64,000 bases of DNA. Source: a virus. A program made the translations under genes and the position numbers. This document shows positions 10,501 through 18,246 of this stretch, in pieces (the stretch's first letter is position 1; every line of letters starts with the position of its first letter). The notes under the pieces were generated by a model, which had not been told where the DNA came from, ran no database searches, and worked only from the letters and a program-made list of their open reading frames with translations. The stretch spans positions 1-64,000 of the IMG/VR virus record IMGVR_UViG_3300035703_000072, one strand, 5' to 3'.

Positions 10501-11811
10501 TAAGTTTGAAGCCAAGGCCAATACTTCCAACTGATCACTACCATCTTTTTGGGCTTTGTTGATTTTTCCTAAGGCATCTTCCAAAGTCAAACCTTGATTG
10601 GCCAAACGAGCAAATGCGGTTGATGTTAAACGCCCGGCACTTTCTGCCTTAATACCGTTATCGGCCAATGTACCAATAATGGCTGCGGTTTTTTCAATTG
10701 GAATGCCTAAGGCACGTGCTGCCGGTGCAAGGTATGAGAATGAATCTCTTAAGCCTTGGAAATCTAAAGCGGAACGGTTGGCACTTTCTGCCAAGATATC
10801 GGTCACTCTTCCTGCTTCTTCGGCTCCTTCACCGTAGGCGTTCAAAATAGATTTAACCAGTGTCGCGCTATCCTCTGCCGTAGCCTGTAGGGCAACCGAT
10901 AAATTGTTAACCGGTTCCAATAGCTTTTCGGCTTCATCTGTAGTGGAACCAAGTTTGATTAACTCGGTGGCCAACTTGGCTACATCGGTAGCACCATTGA
11001 TGCTCGACTTGGCAACATCTCTAATTTTGGCTTCAAGCGGAGCGATTTCCGCTCTTGATTTTCCGGCAATGGCTCCAAGGTTAACCATTTCCTTTTCAAA
11101 CTCACGAACGGTCACAAAAGCATCTTTCATTACAGATACAAACAACTGTATTCCGGTAACTACTCCAAATGCTTCTATCAGCTTTTTGATGCCTTCATAA
11201 GCCGCTTGGGGATAATTACCAACATTACGATTGAACTGTCCTACCGCAGCGTCTGCTGCTCTTACACGGCTATTTAATTTGTCAAACTCAGCTTGGGCTT
11301 TAGCAAGGCGTTTGTTATATTCTTCTTGGGATTCAGAAGCTAGTTTACCGGTAGCGATAATGTCTTTTACTTTGTTTCCGGCCAATGTAACCTGGGCGGA
11401 TAATTTCTTGTATGAGCTTTCAAGTAATCCGTTGGCGATGGCTTGGCGCTTGATTTCAAGATTGGTTTCCGCAAGCAAAGCACGCTCTTTAATCAACGCC
11501 TGATTTGTTGATTCTGTCGCAAGCTGGTTTTTTCTTTTGGTGGAAATTAAATTCTGTTCTAATTGGTCTTGCTCTTTCCATATCTTTAAAGCGCGTTGGC
11601 CTTGAGCATTGGCTTTAGCAGTAGCTTCTTCCAATTCCTTTTGGGTTTTGGCTAACTTCAAACCGTTATTGGCATCGTTCAAAGCAATAATAGCTTGAAC
11701 AAACTCTTTGTTTTTCGATATTGCTCCTTCAAGATTGGCAACGTAATCTTTCCCCCAAGAAAGAGCGTCGTCTGAGATAATATCTCTTCTGGTGATGGTT
11801 CCTTCTGCCAT
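7546..11811 (-). CDS. Tail tape measure protein, 1421 aa
   Basis: Longest gene in the window. The N-terminal 200 residues are coiled coil. About residues 230-450 match the TP901-type tape measure core: MVNLGAIAGKSRAEIAPLE, GATDVAKLATELIKLGSTTDE, LAPAARALGIPIEKTAAIIG. Hydrophobic Ala/Thr-rich segments follow around residues 560-640, then long Lys/Glu-rich coiled coil (about 680-1230) and a C-terminal hydrophobic part. It determines tail length and probably exits ahead of the DNA. A long tape measure and no sheath gene point to a long non-contractile tail. Confidence 0.95.
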   Translation of the reverse strand: MAEGTITRRDIISDDALSWGKDYVANLEGAISKNKEFVQAIIALNDANNGLKLAKTQKELEEATAKANAQGQRALKIWKEQDQLEQNLISTKRKNQLATESTNQALIKERALLAETNLEIKRQAIANGLLESSYKKLSAQVTLAGNKVKDIIATGKLASESQEEYNKRLAKAQAEFDKLNSRVRAADAAVGQFNRNVGNYPQAAYEGIKKLIEAFGVVTGIQLFVSVMKDAFVTVREFEKEMVNLGAIAGKSRAEIAPLEAKIRDVAKSSINGATDVAKLATELIKLGSTTDEAEKLLEPVNNLSVALQATAEDSATLVKSILNAYGEGAEEAGRVTDILAESANRSALDFQGLRDSFSYLAPAARALGIPIEKTAAIIGTLADNGIKAESAGRLTSTAFARLANQGLTLEDALGKINKAQKDGSDQLEVLALASNLFGAEAGKIGLILANNTEKINESTLAYENSEGALKSLTDKQLKSLDSELKILSSAWEDYILDTNEASGASSALSGGIRFLSGNLKTIIDVLTIITTAWLAYRAALVVASLQQKLLALGTVETTVAQTANTTATVAGTAAQTANTVATTGATTAWQRFNTALKANALMLIITALASAIYALDKFNESVDVTAARTKESSENFLKNREQLTKTAASTKQLTDRYGELQEKAKKLGGETKLTAEEQKEMQRIVSELAKVVPGAVTAVNKYGEALKLNEKLLAEYNKENAKVLEIDKKKAINDEIKLQKELADQIKFQTKALQNYRKYEGEGSITTAFIAQEERKLSVYKTEAILSKGRLADLKGLSQAEKETAKAEDARVNNKVANLPRTIEVIDAEIKAQEELVKGLSDKSGKEGRAIKAKIAALTAEREQIYSTARAEKEKQDNGLKNAKKVNDAIYQLSQFRYQNEINNNQKIIDSENATNEERINALLEIQQLQESKNGETLRYDLLRNALEKDGLEDLSKEKLAIYKKDAQARIESIISGKVANEKLTNEEKLILEKYYAEKKALEEKGATDKQAIIDSEVARVQKGIDAQLLAEDTKMQKTLDAENILYRNALEAANGNNKLIQQAEEEHQRRLIEIKKNAAKEALQLQINELQGLLNADSEKEASARISTEKRKELENKLAKAQTDLNALQTDDFKENLDERAIAQEQFNEQMKEIGMQLRDALLDFANALFAAKISNIDAEIQANDDYYNREIEAAGNNEALKTLLENERERKRVALEKKKRKAEYDAAVFQKATQAAQIIGATSLAVISALAQVPKFDFGISANAIAAIYAGIGAVQLATLLATPLPKYKTGRKDGPEEWAIVGDGYKKEVLSDPDGSNPIVTPSKPTLVKLAKGQKVHSSIGAYEDYVNASIIESLENQSSKTKDYIIMNNDSGYSAELLEELKRNTDAVRKNKPIINNKIDFGYQIWRMSNINWNRP

Positions 11812-12401
11812 TATTTTTTCTTTTTAGTGTTTTGTTTTTCGATTGATGAAAGTTTATTTTTTACTTGGGTTTCAAGAGCGTGAAATTTTTCTACAGAAAT
11901 AGTGTAGAAATCGAAATCATAGCCAAGTATCATGGAGTAAGCGCCCATTGTTTCAATAATTGAAAAATCGGAGTGCTCAGCCTCTTTTTTTGGTTTTGGT
12001 AGTTGATCTACAAATCGGTTTATTTTGATAACGATTGCTTCTGATTCTCTTTCAATGCGCTTTAAATCATCGTTGTAGAATTCTTTTCTTAATCTGTAAC
12101 CGTAACCTTGTAGTAGTTCTATTAATTCTTCATGAAAATCAAATGAAAGCGCATCTACAGCGCATTTTATTATGGTGTATTTTTTTTCCAGATACTCAAT
12201 TTCCTTGTACAGATTGAAAACCTTAGAGGTTTTTTGCTTGTTATACCTCTGGTTGAATTCTTCTTGAATAGAAATCCAAATAGCTTGTAATTCCTCTATT
12301 GAGACTTCTTCATCTGCAGAACACAATAGATTCAAATCACCAGTTTCCATGATGTCTAATTGGATAACTTTAGGCAAGGTTCTTAGGTTCTTGTAAATCA
12401 T
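11811..12401 (-). CDS. Probable tail assembly chaperone, downstream ORF
   Basis: 196 residues immediately before the tape measure, with a 1-base overlap with it and a 4-base ATGA overlap with the upstream gene. Mostly helical and charged, ending in a Lys tail (IEKQNTKKKK). This is the slot of the second half of the lambda G/GT chaperone pair. Its frame is -1 relative to the upstream ORF and is open back through an A6 run at 12413-12418, so it may also be made as a frameshift extension. Family match is not visible; the role is inferred from position. Confidence 0.55.
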   Translation of the reverse strand: MIYKNLRTLPKVIQLDIMETGDLNLLCSADEEVSIEELQAIWISIQEEFNQRYNKQKTSKVFNLYKEIEYLEKKYTIIKCAVDALSFDFHEELIELLQGYGYRLRKEFYNDDLKRIERESEAIVIKINRFVDQLPKPKKEAEHSDFSIIETMGAYSMILGYDFDFYTISVEKFHALETQVKNKLSSIEKQNTKKKK

Positions 12402-12847
12402 AGTAAAAGTTGTTTTTTGTAGTAATCGATAATGAAAGGCTTAAATCTTGTTTCAATAACTTGGTTTAAGTTTTCCTCAGTAAGACCGAATAAATCAGCA
12501 GAAAGCCAATTGTCAGAGCTTAGGATATCATCCGTTTTTGGATCAGTTGAACCAAAAAAGAAAACATCATTATATACTGTCATGTAAAACTTATCGAGAA
12601 ACGAGCCGGTGTCTTTTGCATTGAAAGGTTCTCCCGCTCCTTTGGCACCTCCTGTGATTATTTCGGTGGCTTTAGAATAGAATCCGATAGCTTTACCGTG
12701 TATATCCTGACTATCCTCGTTTAACTGTTTTTTGTTTAAACCAATAAGTTCCTCTCGCAATGTTTTGATGTAATCAAACAAAGCTTTCGACACCAATTCG
12801 GGGTCTATTTCTTTGGCTCTTTCTAGTTGTTTATCGAAGTTTGACAT
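12398..12847 (-). CDS. Probable tail assembly chaperone, upstream ORF
   Basis: 149 residues (MSNFDKQLERAKEIDPELV at the N-terminus), between the tail tube gene and the tape measure. Length and position fit the abundant first tail chaperone, which coats the tape measure during tail assembly. Preceded by a terminator hairpin, so its supply may depend on read-through. The last codons contain an A6 run that could allow -1 slippage into the next gene. No domain recognised. Confidence 0.55.
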   Translation of the reverse strand: MSNFDKQLERAKEIDPELVSKALFDYIKTLREELIGLNKKQLNEDSQDIHGKAIGFYSKATEIITGGAKGAGEPFNAKDTGSFLDKFYMTVYNDVFFFGSTDPKTDDILSSDNWLSADLFGLTEENLNQVIETRFKPFIIDYYKKQLLL

Positions 12848-12864
12848 GATATTTTTTAAGCAAA

Positions 12865-12899
12865 AAGAGGACTAAACACCTTTTGAGTGTCGTCCTCTT
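12865..12899 (-). terminator. Hairpin between tail tube and chaperone genes
   Basis: AAGAGGAC (12865-12872) pairs with GTCCTCTT (12892-12899), with an inner ACAC/GTGT pairing. On minus the stem is followed by TTTTTGC, so it looks like an intrinsic terminator or attenuator. It could reduce chaperone and tape measure expression relative to the abundant tube protein. Confidence 0.6.
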
Positions 12900-12918
12900 C
12901 TACAATAAATTTGAATTA

Positions 12919-13113
12919 CTATTGCTTCTGGTCTTTGGCTAGCTTTTTATTGTGATCAATTAATTCATTGAACACCTTTTTAAGCTCGGCCAACTTTGTT
13001 TTAGGCTCTAAAGCTTTGAAAACCCAAACGTTTTGAAACTCTGCTTTAAATTGCTCGAATGTACCGTTCCAATCTTCTGCGAAAGCGATACCCTTGTGTT
13101 TATACCTTGGCAT
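12919..13113 (-). CDS. Small protein after tail tube, 64 aa
   Basis: Basic small protein (MPRYKHKGIAFAEDWNGTFEQ at the start) 10 bases after the tail tube gene and just before a terminator. Single predicted globular domain with conserved-looking aromatic residues; no motif recognised. Tight spacing in the late operon supports it as a real gene. It might be a tail-tube or terminator accessory protein, but nothing in the sequence proves this. Confidence 0.6.
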   Translation of the reverse strand: MPRYKHKGIAFAEDWNGTFEQFKAEFQNVWVFKALEPKTKLAELKKVFNELIDHNKKLAKDQKQ

Positions 13114-13123
13114 GGCCTAAGTA

Positions 13124-14005
13124 TTAAACGATTCCGGCAATTGTTAAAGCTCCGGTACTTTCGTAGGTAGCTTCGGTTTGTTGCACAACACCGTTAAGGT
13201 TGATGTACATTCCGTTCTCGAATCCTGTGCCGGTTAACTCGTAAACACCGTTGGCATCAGCAGCCACAAATGTGTGAGTTTTTAAAGTTCCGTCTGCATT
13301 GTAAAGTTTTACGTTTGCATCTTCCAAAGCAGTTACAACATCATCACCAGCACAACCGGCAGAAGCAGTAAACTTGATAGATGAAGACGTTGGAGTTCCT
13401 GATAATGCCAAAGTAACATCGAAAATACCTTGTAATTCGATGTGCGACCAAGTTGGACGCAATACTACCGGACCGTTCTCAAACTCTTTGTAGTCTTCGT
13501 AAGTAAGCGTTACCGGAGTGTATTGTGGTTTCTCGTCGGTAGCATCTACCATTTTACCTACTTCGATGGTTACCAATTGACCGCGAACTTTAGTTCCGTC
13601 AACTGTACAAGCTTTGATTTCCTGAGCATCGGTGAACTCATAAACACGCATTTTCTTACCGTGGTAAGATGCCAAAGCTCTGTGAGAACAAACACCTAAA
13701 TGGCACTCAAAAGTTCTTACCTTTTTACCATTTTTGGTTTTGTAACGTTTACGAGCTTCGTAATACGTGTCTTCGGTATCAGCAACTGCCAATTGCTCAA
13801 TTTCGTACAAAGGAATGATTTCCTTTGCTGCTTCGGCTGTTCTCCAAGTGGCCAAAGTCTTAGCTGCAGTTGCAGTCGAAAACTCTTGGTCTGTTGGAGC
13901 TAAAGCGTGTCTAACTACCGGACCGTTTAAGCATTGCTCCTTGGCTCCGGTGTTTAATGTCGATGCGTTGTCTTGTGCGCATTCTACGATTCCGTATTGT
14001 GACAT
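13124..14005 (-). CDS. Probable major tail tube protein with C-terminal Ig-like domain
   Basis: 293 residues. The first 200 form a compact beta-rich domain (VRTFECHLGVCSHRALASYH around residues 97-116) in the position of the tail tube protein, after the connector/terminator genes and before the chaperones. Residues from about 205 look like an added Ig/BIG-type domain (SSSIKFTASAGCAGDDVV, GVYELTGTGFENGMYINLNG). Such surface decorations are common on siphovirus tube proteins. Codon use is smooth and GC is slightly higher, as expected for an abundant virion protein. Confidence 0.65.
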   Translation of the reverse strand: MSQYGIVECAQDNASTLNTGAKEQCLNGPVVRHALAPTDQEFSTATAAKTLATWRTAEAAKEIIPLYEIEQLAVADTEDTYYEARKRYKTKNGKKVRTFECHLGVCSHRALASYHGKKMRVYEFTDAQEIKACTVDGTKVRGQLVTIEVGKMVDATDEKPQYTPVTLTYEDYKEFENGPVVLRPTWSHIELQGIFDVTLALSGTPTSSSIKFTASAGCAGDDVVTALEDANVKLYNADGTLKTHTFVAADANGVYELTGTGFENGMYINLNGVVQQTEATYESTGALTIAGIV

Positions 14006-14017
14006 AACTAATGTTTT

Positions 14018-14554
14018 TTAATGGTTACAATTAAATGTGTATTTTAAAATTCCGTTGATTGAAAAGGTGTGAAATGGCTGCATATCATTTTTGAGAATGT
14101 TGTCAAGGTTAAATCCTTTCAATACATTGGTCAATCCTTTTTCAATCCCGGTAACTTCGATAGTTTTTATTCTGTTCAAAAGCTTAATGCATTTTTCTTG
14201 AACTTCTGCATCAACTCTATTGGTGGCATTAGGATATAATACATCCAAATTAAGCATGAAAACAACCTTTATCTTGGCTTCAAACACAACGCCATCGTTG
14301 GTAAGATGCTTCTCGTCCTCTTCGATGAAAAAAACATTTCCGCCTTTAGCCTTTTGGTCGTTGTAATAAACTTCTTTTCGCTCGCTTTTGGAGATATGAA
14401 CTTCCGGAAGGTAAGTTCTTTTGTCGCCAGACAAAACTCTTAAAGCCCTACCGTAAAAATCAACATTTTGAAAGCCCAAATGTTCGCTCAAAACATTCTG
14501 AGTTAACAATATTTTTGCGTCGATTCCTTTGGATGGATATTGATTGTAATTCAT
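14018..14554 (-). CDS. Tail completion/terminator-type protein, 178 aa
   Basis: Overlaps the upstream connector gene by one base and precedes the tube gene. Sequence begins MNYNQYPSKGIDAKILLTQ; a central stretch FEAKIKVVFMLNLDVLYP looks like the beta core of minor capsid/tail terminator proteins. In the standard late-gene order this slot holds the head-tail joining or tail terminator protein. No definitive motif; function inferred from position. Confidence 0.5.
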   Translation of the reverse strand: MNYNQYPSKGIDAKILLTQNVLSEHLGFQNVDFYGRALRVLSGDKRTYLPEVHISKSERKEVYYNDQKAKGGNVFFIEEDEKHLTNDGVVFEAKIKVVFMLNLDVLYPNATNRVDAEVQEKCIKLLNRIKTIEVTGIEKGLTNVLKGFNLDNILKNDMQPFHTFSINGILKYTFNCNH

Positions 14555-15141
14555 TACCAGGCGTTTTGCGTATCAATAGTTGGTTTGACCGGAAATATTC
14601 TATAAGAAGCTGTTTTTACTGCTCTCTCGAACTTTTGCACAAGTCCTTTTGCTACTAATGCTCCTGAATCATTTCTGAATCCCTCAAGTTCCAATTTTAG
14701 ATTAGACATAGCAAACTTTGCGTTTCTCTCCAATAGATTGCTTCGGGATGAAGCCATGAACATTTCAAGAACCATCATTGCTACCTTATAACCTACTGCA
14801 TCGTCAAATAAAACAATATTGCTTTCTATGACTGCATCGTAGCCTACTAATGGTTGATAGTCTTGGTTTTTATCCATTATCAAAGGGAGAACCTCGCGAG
14901 CCGCATTTATTCTAATATCTTCAAGAACCTTATTGAAGTCTTCACCATCACTTGAACCGTAAATTTTATCGGTGGCAGCTAATATGTTTTCAACGGTAAC
15001 CAATGCATGGAACGCGTTAAAAGTTCTGCCTGATTCACCAGTGGAGTTGCCTTCCACTATATCAATAGGGAAGGCTTCCTCTTTAGGTGTGCCGAATCCG
15101 ATTCGATTGGCAAGTGATAATATGGTTTCTTCAGAATACAT
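14554..15141 (-). CDS. Head-tail connector-like protein, 195 aa
   Basis: First gene after the major capsid gene, 9 bases away. The sequence is mainly helical (AREVLPLIMDKNQDYQPLVG near the middle), which fits the gp6/gp15-type helical adaptor that docks on the portal. Position between capsid and tail-completion genes agrees. I see no diagnostic residues, so this is a positional call. Confidence 0.5.
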   Translation of the reverse strand: MYSEETILSLANRIGFGTPKEEAFPIDIVEGNSTGESGRTFNAFHALVTVENILAATDKIYGSSDGEDFNKVLEDIRINAAREVLPLIMDKNQDYQPLVGYDAVIESNIVLFDDAVGYKVAMMVLEMFMASSRSNLLERNAKFAMSNLKLELEGFRNDSGALVAKGLVQKFERAVKTASYRIFPVKPTIDTQNAW

Positions 15142-15150
15142 TAAACCTTA

Positions 15151-16434
15151 TTAAGCTGATTCAACGATGTTAGCTTCGAACACAAGGATTTGCTCTTCGT
15201 TCAACGCATCGATGTACTTAGCTAAAGCAGCATCTGTATTTGTTGATTTCGCAGTAGTTTTTCCAGTAGCTAAGTTGATAGCAGCGATAACTGATGCTTT
15301 GGTGTAGTCAGTGTCTTTGTAGCTGTAAGCACTATCACCTTCTGTTTGTGCGTCTAATGAAGCTGTAGCTTCCTCACAATTCATCAAGTAAATTGAAGAA
15401 ACGTTGTTGATCACCGGCAATGCTAATGCTTGAGAAGATGTGAATTCAGAGAATGGCTCTTCTGTACTCCATTTTTTCAATAAGATGAAAGAACCAGATT
15501 TCTCATACATCACTTTTGGTGATTTACGAGTTTCCTCGGCCAAGATACCGTAAGCTAATTTTCCAACTTTTGGTGAAGTCAAGAAGATTACGTTATCAGT
15601 TGCCCATGGTGTATGAACAGTTCTTACGCCGTCTTTCTCAGTGGTAACAGTTCTATCAACAACAATGATTGTAAGCCCAAATTTACGCTGCATCATAGCG
15701 TTCACTTGCTCCAAATCAGGAGTTGGAACATTAGACCCAACGAAGTTTTGAGAAAACGCATAATTCTCACGTGTTTGTTGATTAGAAGCCAACTTATCAA
15801 AAGTAACATCAGACATCATTAAGATTTTGATACTATCTCCTTTTGCTTTGGCGGCTTTAACGATACGCTTAATGTCGTCGATAGGCTTGGCGTTTGCATC
15901 AGACCATACAGTTGTTGCACCGTATTTGTTTGAAGCTAAATAACCATAGTCAACTCTTACACCTGTTCCAACGTTGTTTTCATCTTCAACCAATCCAACA
16001 CCGGTAGATAAACCTTGCAAGAAAATGAACTCCATTTTCTCGTGGATACCCATAACGGCTTTCTTAGTATCGTCGAAAATCTTCTCTACCAAAACAGAAG
16101 TTTCAACATTACGAGCTTTAAGCACGTCGATATCAGACATTTGTTTTTCCGTCAACTGTAATTTTAAACCGGTTTTTGGAATATCACCAGAGGCGGTTCC
16201 AAAAGAGTCTCTTTTTTTCAATGGCAAAGACGAATCTAAAGCCACGATGTCAGCTGCAACAATATTTGAGTTTACGGTTAAACTCTTCCATTGTAAGTCA
16301 ACTGAAAGTTCTTCGGTTAACATTTCCTTGTACAAGTAAGTTAACTGAGTTTTTTTACCATTTACTGTCTCTTCAATGGTTTTAGCAAGCGCACTGAAGT
16401 ACGCAATGAACTGTACGAATAATGATTGATTCAT
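15151..16434 (-). CDS. Major capsid protein, prophage A
   Basis: 427 residues, preceded by scaffold and decoration genes and followed by a connector gene. Features agree with an HK97-type shell protein: helical N-terminus, long central domain (IKILMMSDVTFDKLASNQQT, TPDLEQVNAMMQRKFGLTII), and higher-GC, well-biased codons. No cleavage protease gene lies nearby, so assembly probably uses the separate scaffold at 16866-17537 without maturation cleavage of this protein. It is unrelated by eye to the capsid protein of prophage B. Confidence 0.8.
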   Translation of the reverse strand: MNQSLFVQFIAYFSALAKTIEETVNGKKTQLTYLYKEMLTEELSVDLQWKSLTVNSNIVAADIVALDSSLPLKKRDSFGTASGDIPKTGLKLQLTEKQMSDIDVLKARNVETSVLVEKIFDDTKKAVMGIHEKMEFIFLQGLSTGVGLVEDENNVGTGVRVDYGYLASNKYGATTVWSDANAKPIDDIKRIVKAAKAKGDSIKILMMSDVTFDKLASNQQTRENYAFSQNFVGSNVPTPDLEQVNAMMQRKFGLTIIVVDRTVTTEKDGVRTVHTPWATDNVIFLTSPKVGKLAYGILAEETRKSPKVMYEKSGSFILLKKWSTEEPFSEFTSSQALALPVINNVSSIYLMNCEEATASLDAQTEGDSAYSYKDTDYTKASVIAAINLATGKTTAKSTNTDAALAKYIDALNEEQILVFEANIVESA

Positions 16435-16438
16435 GGCC

Positions 16439-16837
16439 TTAGTCTTGAGTGAAACGGATTAATGGTAATGCTGTTTTTACAGCCGACAAAATGGAACTGA
16501 TTCCATATTTAGAAGCGTTTTTGTTAACTGTTCCACGTACCAATACAGATACAAATGGTTTTGCAGTTAAAACACTCGATACAACAACACCTTTGTAGGT
16601 ATGGTTAGATGGCAATGAGCCGTAGTTGGCTCCTGAAACCGGCATTGGTTTCAAAACTCCGGTAGCAGTCTCTTCGATAACGAGGTGACCGGCAGGGATA
16701 ACTGTTGGAGAAAACCCAGTAACGTCTAATGTTTTTCCGCCCGGAATTACTTCCAAGTTTGAAACAATAACGATACTATCGTTTGCTGTGTCAAAGCTAT
16801 TTTCTGTGTTGTTTAAATTAGCGGTAGTTCCCGACAT
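16439..16837 (-). CDS. Capsid decoration-like protein, 132 aa
   Basis: Small beta-rich protein (MSGTTANLNNTENSFDTAND, later VLKPMPVSGANYG and VSVLVRGTVNKNASKYG) lying between scaffold and major capsid genes, 4 bases from the latter. Length, Gly/Val-rich beta pattern and position resemble lambda gpD/SPP1-type head decoration or stabilisation proteins. Family membership needs a profile search; the position is the main argument. Confidence 0.6.
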   Translation of the reverse strand: MSGTTANLNNTENSFDTANDSIVIVSNLEVIPGGKTLDVTGFSPTVIPAGHLVIEETATGVLKPMPVSGANYGSLPSNHTYKGVVVSSVLTAKPFVSVLVRGTVNKNASKYGISSILSAVKTALPLIRFTQD

Positions 16838-16865
16838 AACTTTAAATTTTTAGATTAGACAATTT

Positions 16866-17537
16866 TTACAGATCACCAACCATTTTAGCAACAACTGCAT
16901 CGTCTGCTTTAATTTCGGCAGTTCCACCACCTCCAGCAGCCGGAGCATATTGATTATTATTGGCATTAGTTTGAGTTAACTCGCCGTATTCAGTTTCCAA
17001 AGCTTTGATTTGGTCCTCAAAAGGAGTGTCTGAATTAACATCGATACGGTTTTCCCAATTCTTTCTGATGCTTTCCGGGATGTTTTTCAACACCTCAGAT
17101 TTACCAAAAAGCTCCGATGCAGTAGCGCGTTTTTGCTCAACAATTTTCCCAGTTTTTAAACTTTCGATTTCCGATGAAAGAGATTTGTTTTGTTTCAAAA
17201 GCGCTTTAGCCCAAGCCGGAGCATCTTTATCAACTTCAATTTCTTCGTCATCATCATCATCGTCGTCACCTTTACCGCCTTTTCCTTTTGCTTTTTCTGC
17301 GTCAGCTTTTGCTTTTGCATCGAGAGTACGAACTCTATCGTCCTCCTTAGCTACCGCCTCAAAGTCGATTACTTCGTTGTAATCGTTGATGATAGCATCA
17401 ATAGCATCGTCGTCAGCATCGTCAGCTGGTTTTGGCGCAAGTTTAGCCGCATAAGCGTCTAGCCTTTTTGTGGATAAGTTAGCCTTAGGGTATAGAGCCT
17501 TAAGTCTTGCCTTGATTTTTTCTGGTGTAACAGCCAT
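16866..17537 (-). CDS. Capsid scaffolding protein
   Basis: 223 residues from the ATG at 17537 (MAVTPEKIKARLKALYP); an upstream in-frame TTG at 17573 lies inside the predicted -7 element and is unlikely to be used. Highly charged: a Gly/Lys linker and a run of about seven Asp (GGKGDDDDDDDEEIEVDKD), coiled coil, then a Gly-rich hinge and short C-terminal helix (DAVVAKMVGDL). This architecture is that of siphovirus scaffold proteins, directly upstream of decoration and capsid genes. Confidence 0.75.
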   Translation of the reverse strand: MAVTPEKIKARLKALYPKANLSTKRLDAYAAKLAPKPADDADDDAIDAIINDYNEVIDFEAVAKEDDRVRTLDAKAKADAEKAKGKGGKGDDDDDDDEEIEVDKDAPAWAKALLKQNKSLSSEIESLKTGKIVEQKRATASELFGKSEVLKNIPESIRKNWENRIDVNSDTPFEDQIKALETEYGELTQTNANNNQYAPAAGGGGTAEIKADDAVVAKMVGDL

Positions 17538-17570
17538 AATTAAAATGTTAGTTAGTAATATTTTAGATAA

Positions 17571-17613
17571 CAAATGTAATAAAATTTATTTTTATTTAGT
17601 CTAAATAAAAATA
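17571..17613 (-). promoter_or_regulatory. Promoter of the capsid operon with 27-bp palindrome
   Basis: On minus, TACATTTG (17571-17578) is a perfect TAnnTTTG element 33 bases before the scaffold ATG. Just upstream, 17587-17613 is a perfect palindrome with 13-base arms around a central base; its 17-bp core (17592-17608) is identical, apart from the central base, to the one before the fibre promoter. It sits about where the -33 element should be, which suggests an activator site. Confidence 0.6.
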
Positions 17614-17631
17614 ACTTAGTTTTTCATAAAA

Positions 17632-17656
17632 AAACCACCTCAAAAAGAAGTGGTTT
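17632..17656 (-). terminator. Terminator before the capsid operon
   Basis: AAACCAC (17632-17638) and GTGGTTT (17650-17656) form a hairpin, followed on minus by a T run. It separates the TerL-portal-small gene unit from the capsid unit, which has its own promoter just downstream. Confidence 0.7.
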
Positions 17657-17666
17657 ATTTAGCAAA

Positions 17667-17999
17667 TTACTTATAAGAATATTCGATACGCCGTTTGACA
17701 TTTTCGTGGCAATCTCTAACCAATGGCTCGGACTGGATAACCTTGTCAATCTCCTTTTGGTTCTGATTGAAACTAAAATCGGTTGGCGGTTTGAGTATTT
17801 TAGCATCAATCATGTGATTTTTAAAAGTGTAAACCGTTTGCAATGAAATGTTGTGCTTCTCGGCCATTTCCTTTACCCAACTAGACCTGAACTCTTTTAA
17901 ATTGCTGATTTCATCACAAAGTATCTTTCTCTCGTAAGTGAATTCAATACTGTTGTGCTTGAAATAATTGATGATATTCTGTTTTAGTTGCTGATTCAT
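17667..17999 (-). CDS. Small HTH-like protein between portal and scaffold, 110 aa
   Basis: Basic protein starting MNQQLKQNIINYFKHNSIEF. A stretch at about residues 40-65 (WVKEMAEKHNISLQTVYTFKN) has helix-turn-helix spacing, so DNA binding is plausible. It is the last gene before a terminator and the palindrome-bearing capsid promoter, which makes it a candidate regulator of the downstream late genes. That link is inference; no family is recognised with certainty. Confidence 0.55.
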   Translation of the reverse strand: MNQQLKQNIINYFKHNSIEFTYERKILCDEISNLKEFRSSWVKEMAEKHNISLQTVYTFKNHMIDAKILKPPTDFSFNQNQKEIDKVIQSEPLVRDCHENVKRRIEYSYK

Positions 18000-18009
18000 G
18001 ATATAAAAT

Positions 18010-18246
18010 TTACGTTGCCTTTATGTGACCTTTGGCCACTAGAAAATTTATCCTTTGAATAACTTCAACTCTTTGGCTTTTTGAAAGCGCACTTTCTTTC
18101 CTTTGAATTTTATAGTACTCTTCAATTAACGAGTCGTAGTTCTGCTCTACCTGCTCGATTTTTGCTTTTATTTTTGGCTGCCTTTTTTTGAAAGGTAGAA
18201 TAAAAGGAAAAAACACCCATGTTAAAATTAGCTTTATTGATTTCAT
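18010..18246 (-). CDS. Small protein after portal, 78 aa
   Basis: Starts one base inside the portal stop region (ATG at 18246). The N-terminus is hydrophobic and basic (MKSIKLILTWVFFPFILPFKKRQP), compatible with a membrane anchor or signal-like segment, followed by a helical charged domain (EQVEQNYDSLIEEYYKIQRK). Function unknown. The coupling to the portal gene supports expression. Confidence 0.55.
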   Translation of the reverse strand: MKSIKLILTWVFFPFILPFKKRQPKIKAKIEQVEQNYDSLIEEYYKIQRKESALSKSQRVEVIQRINFLVAKGHIKAT

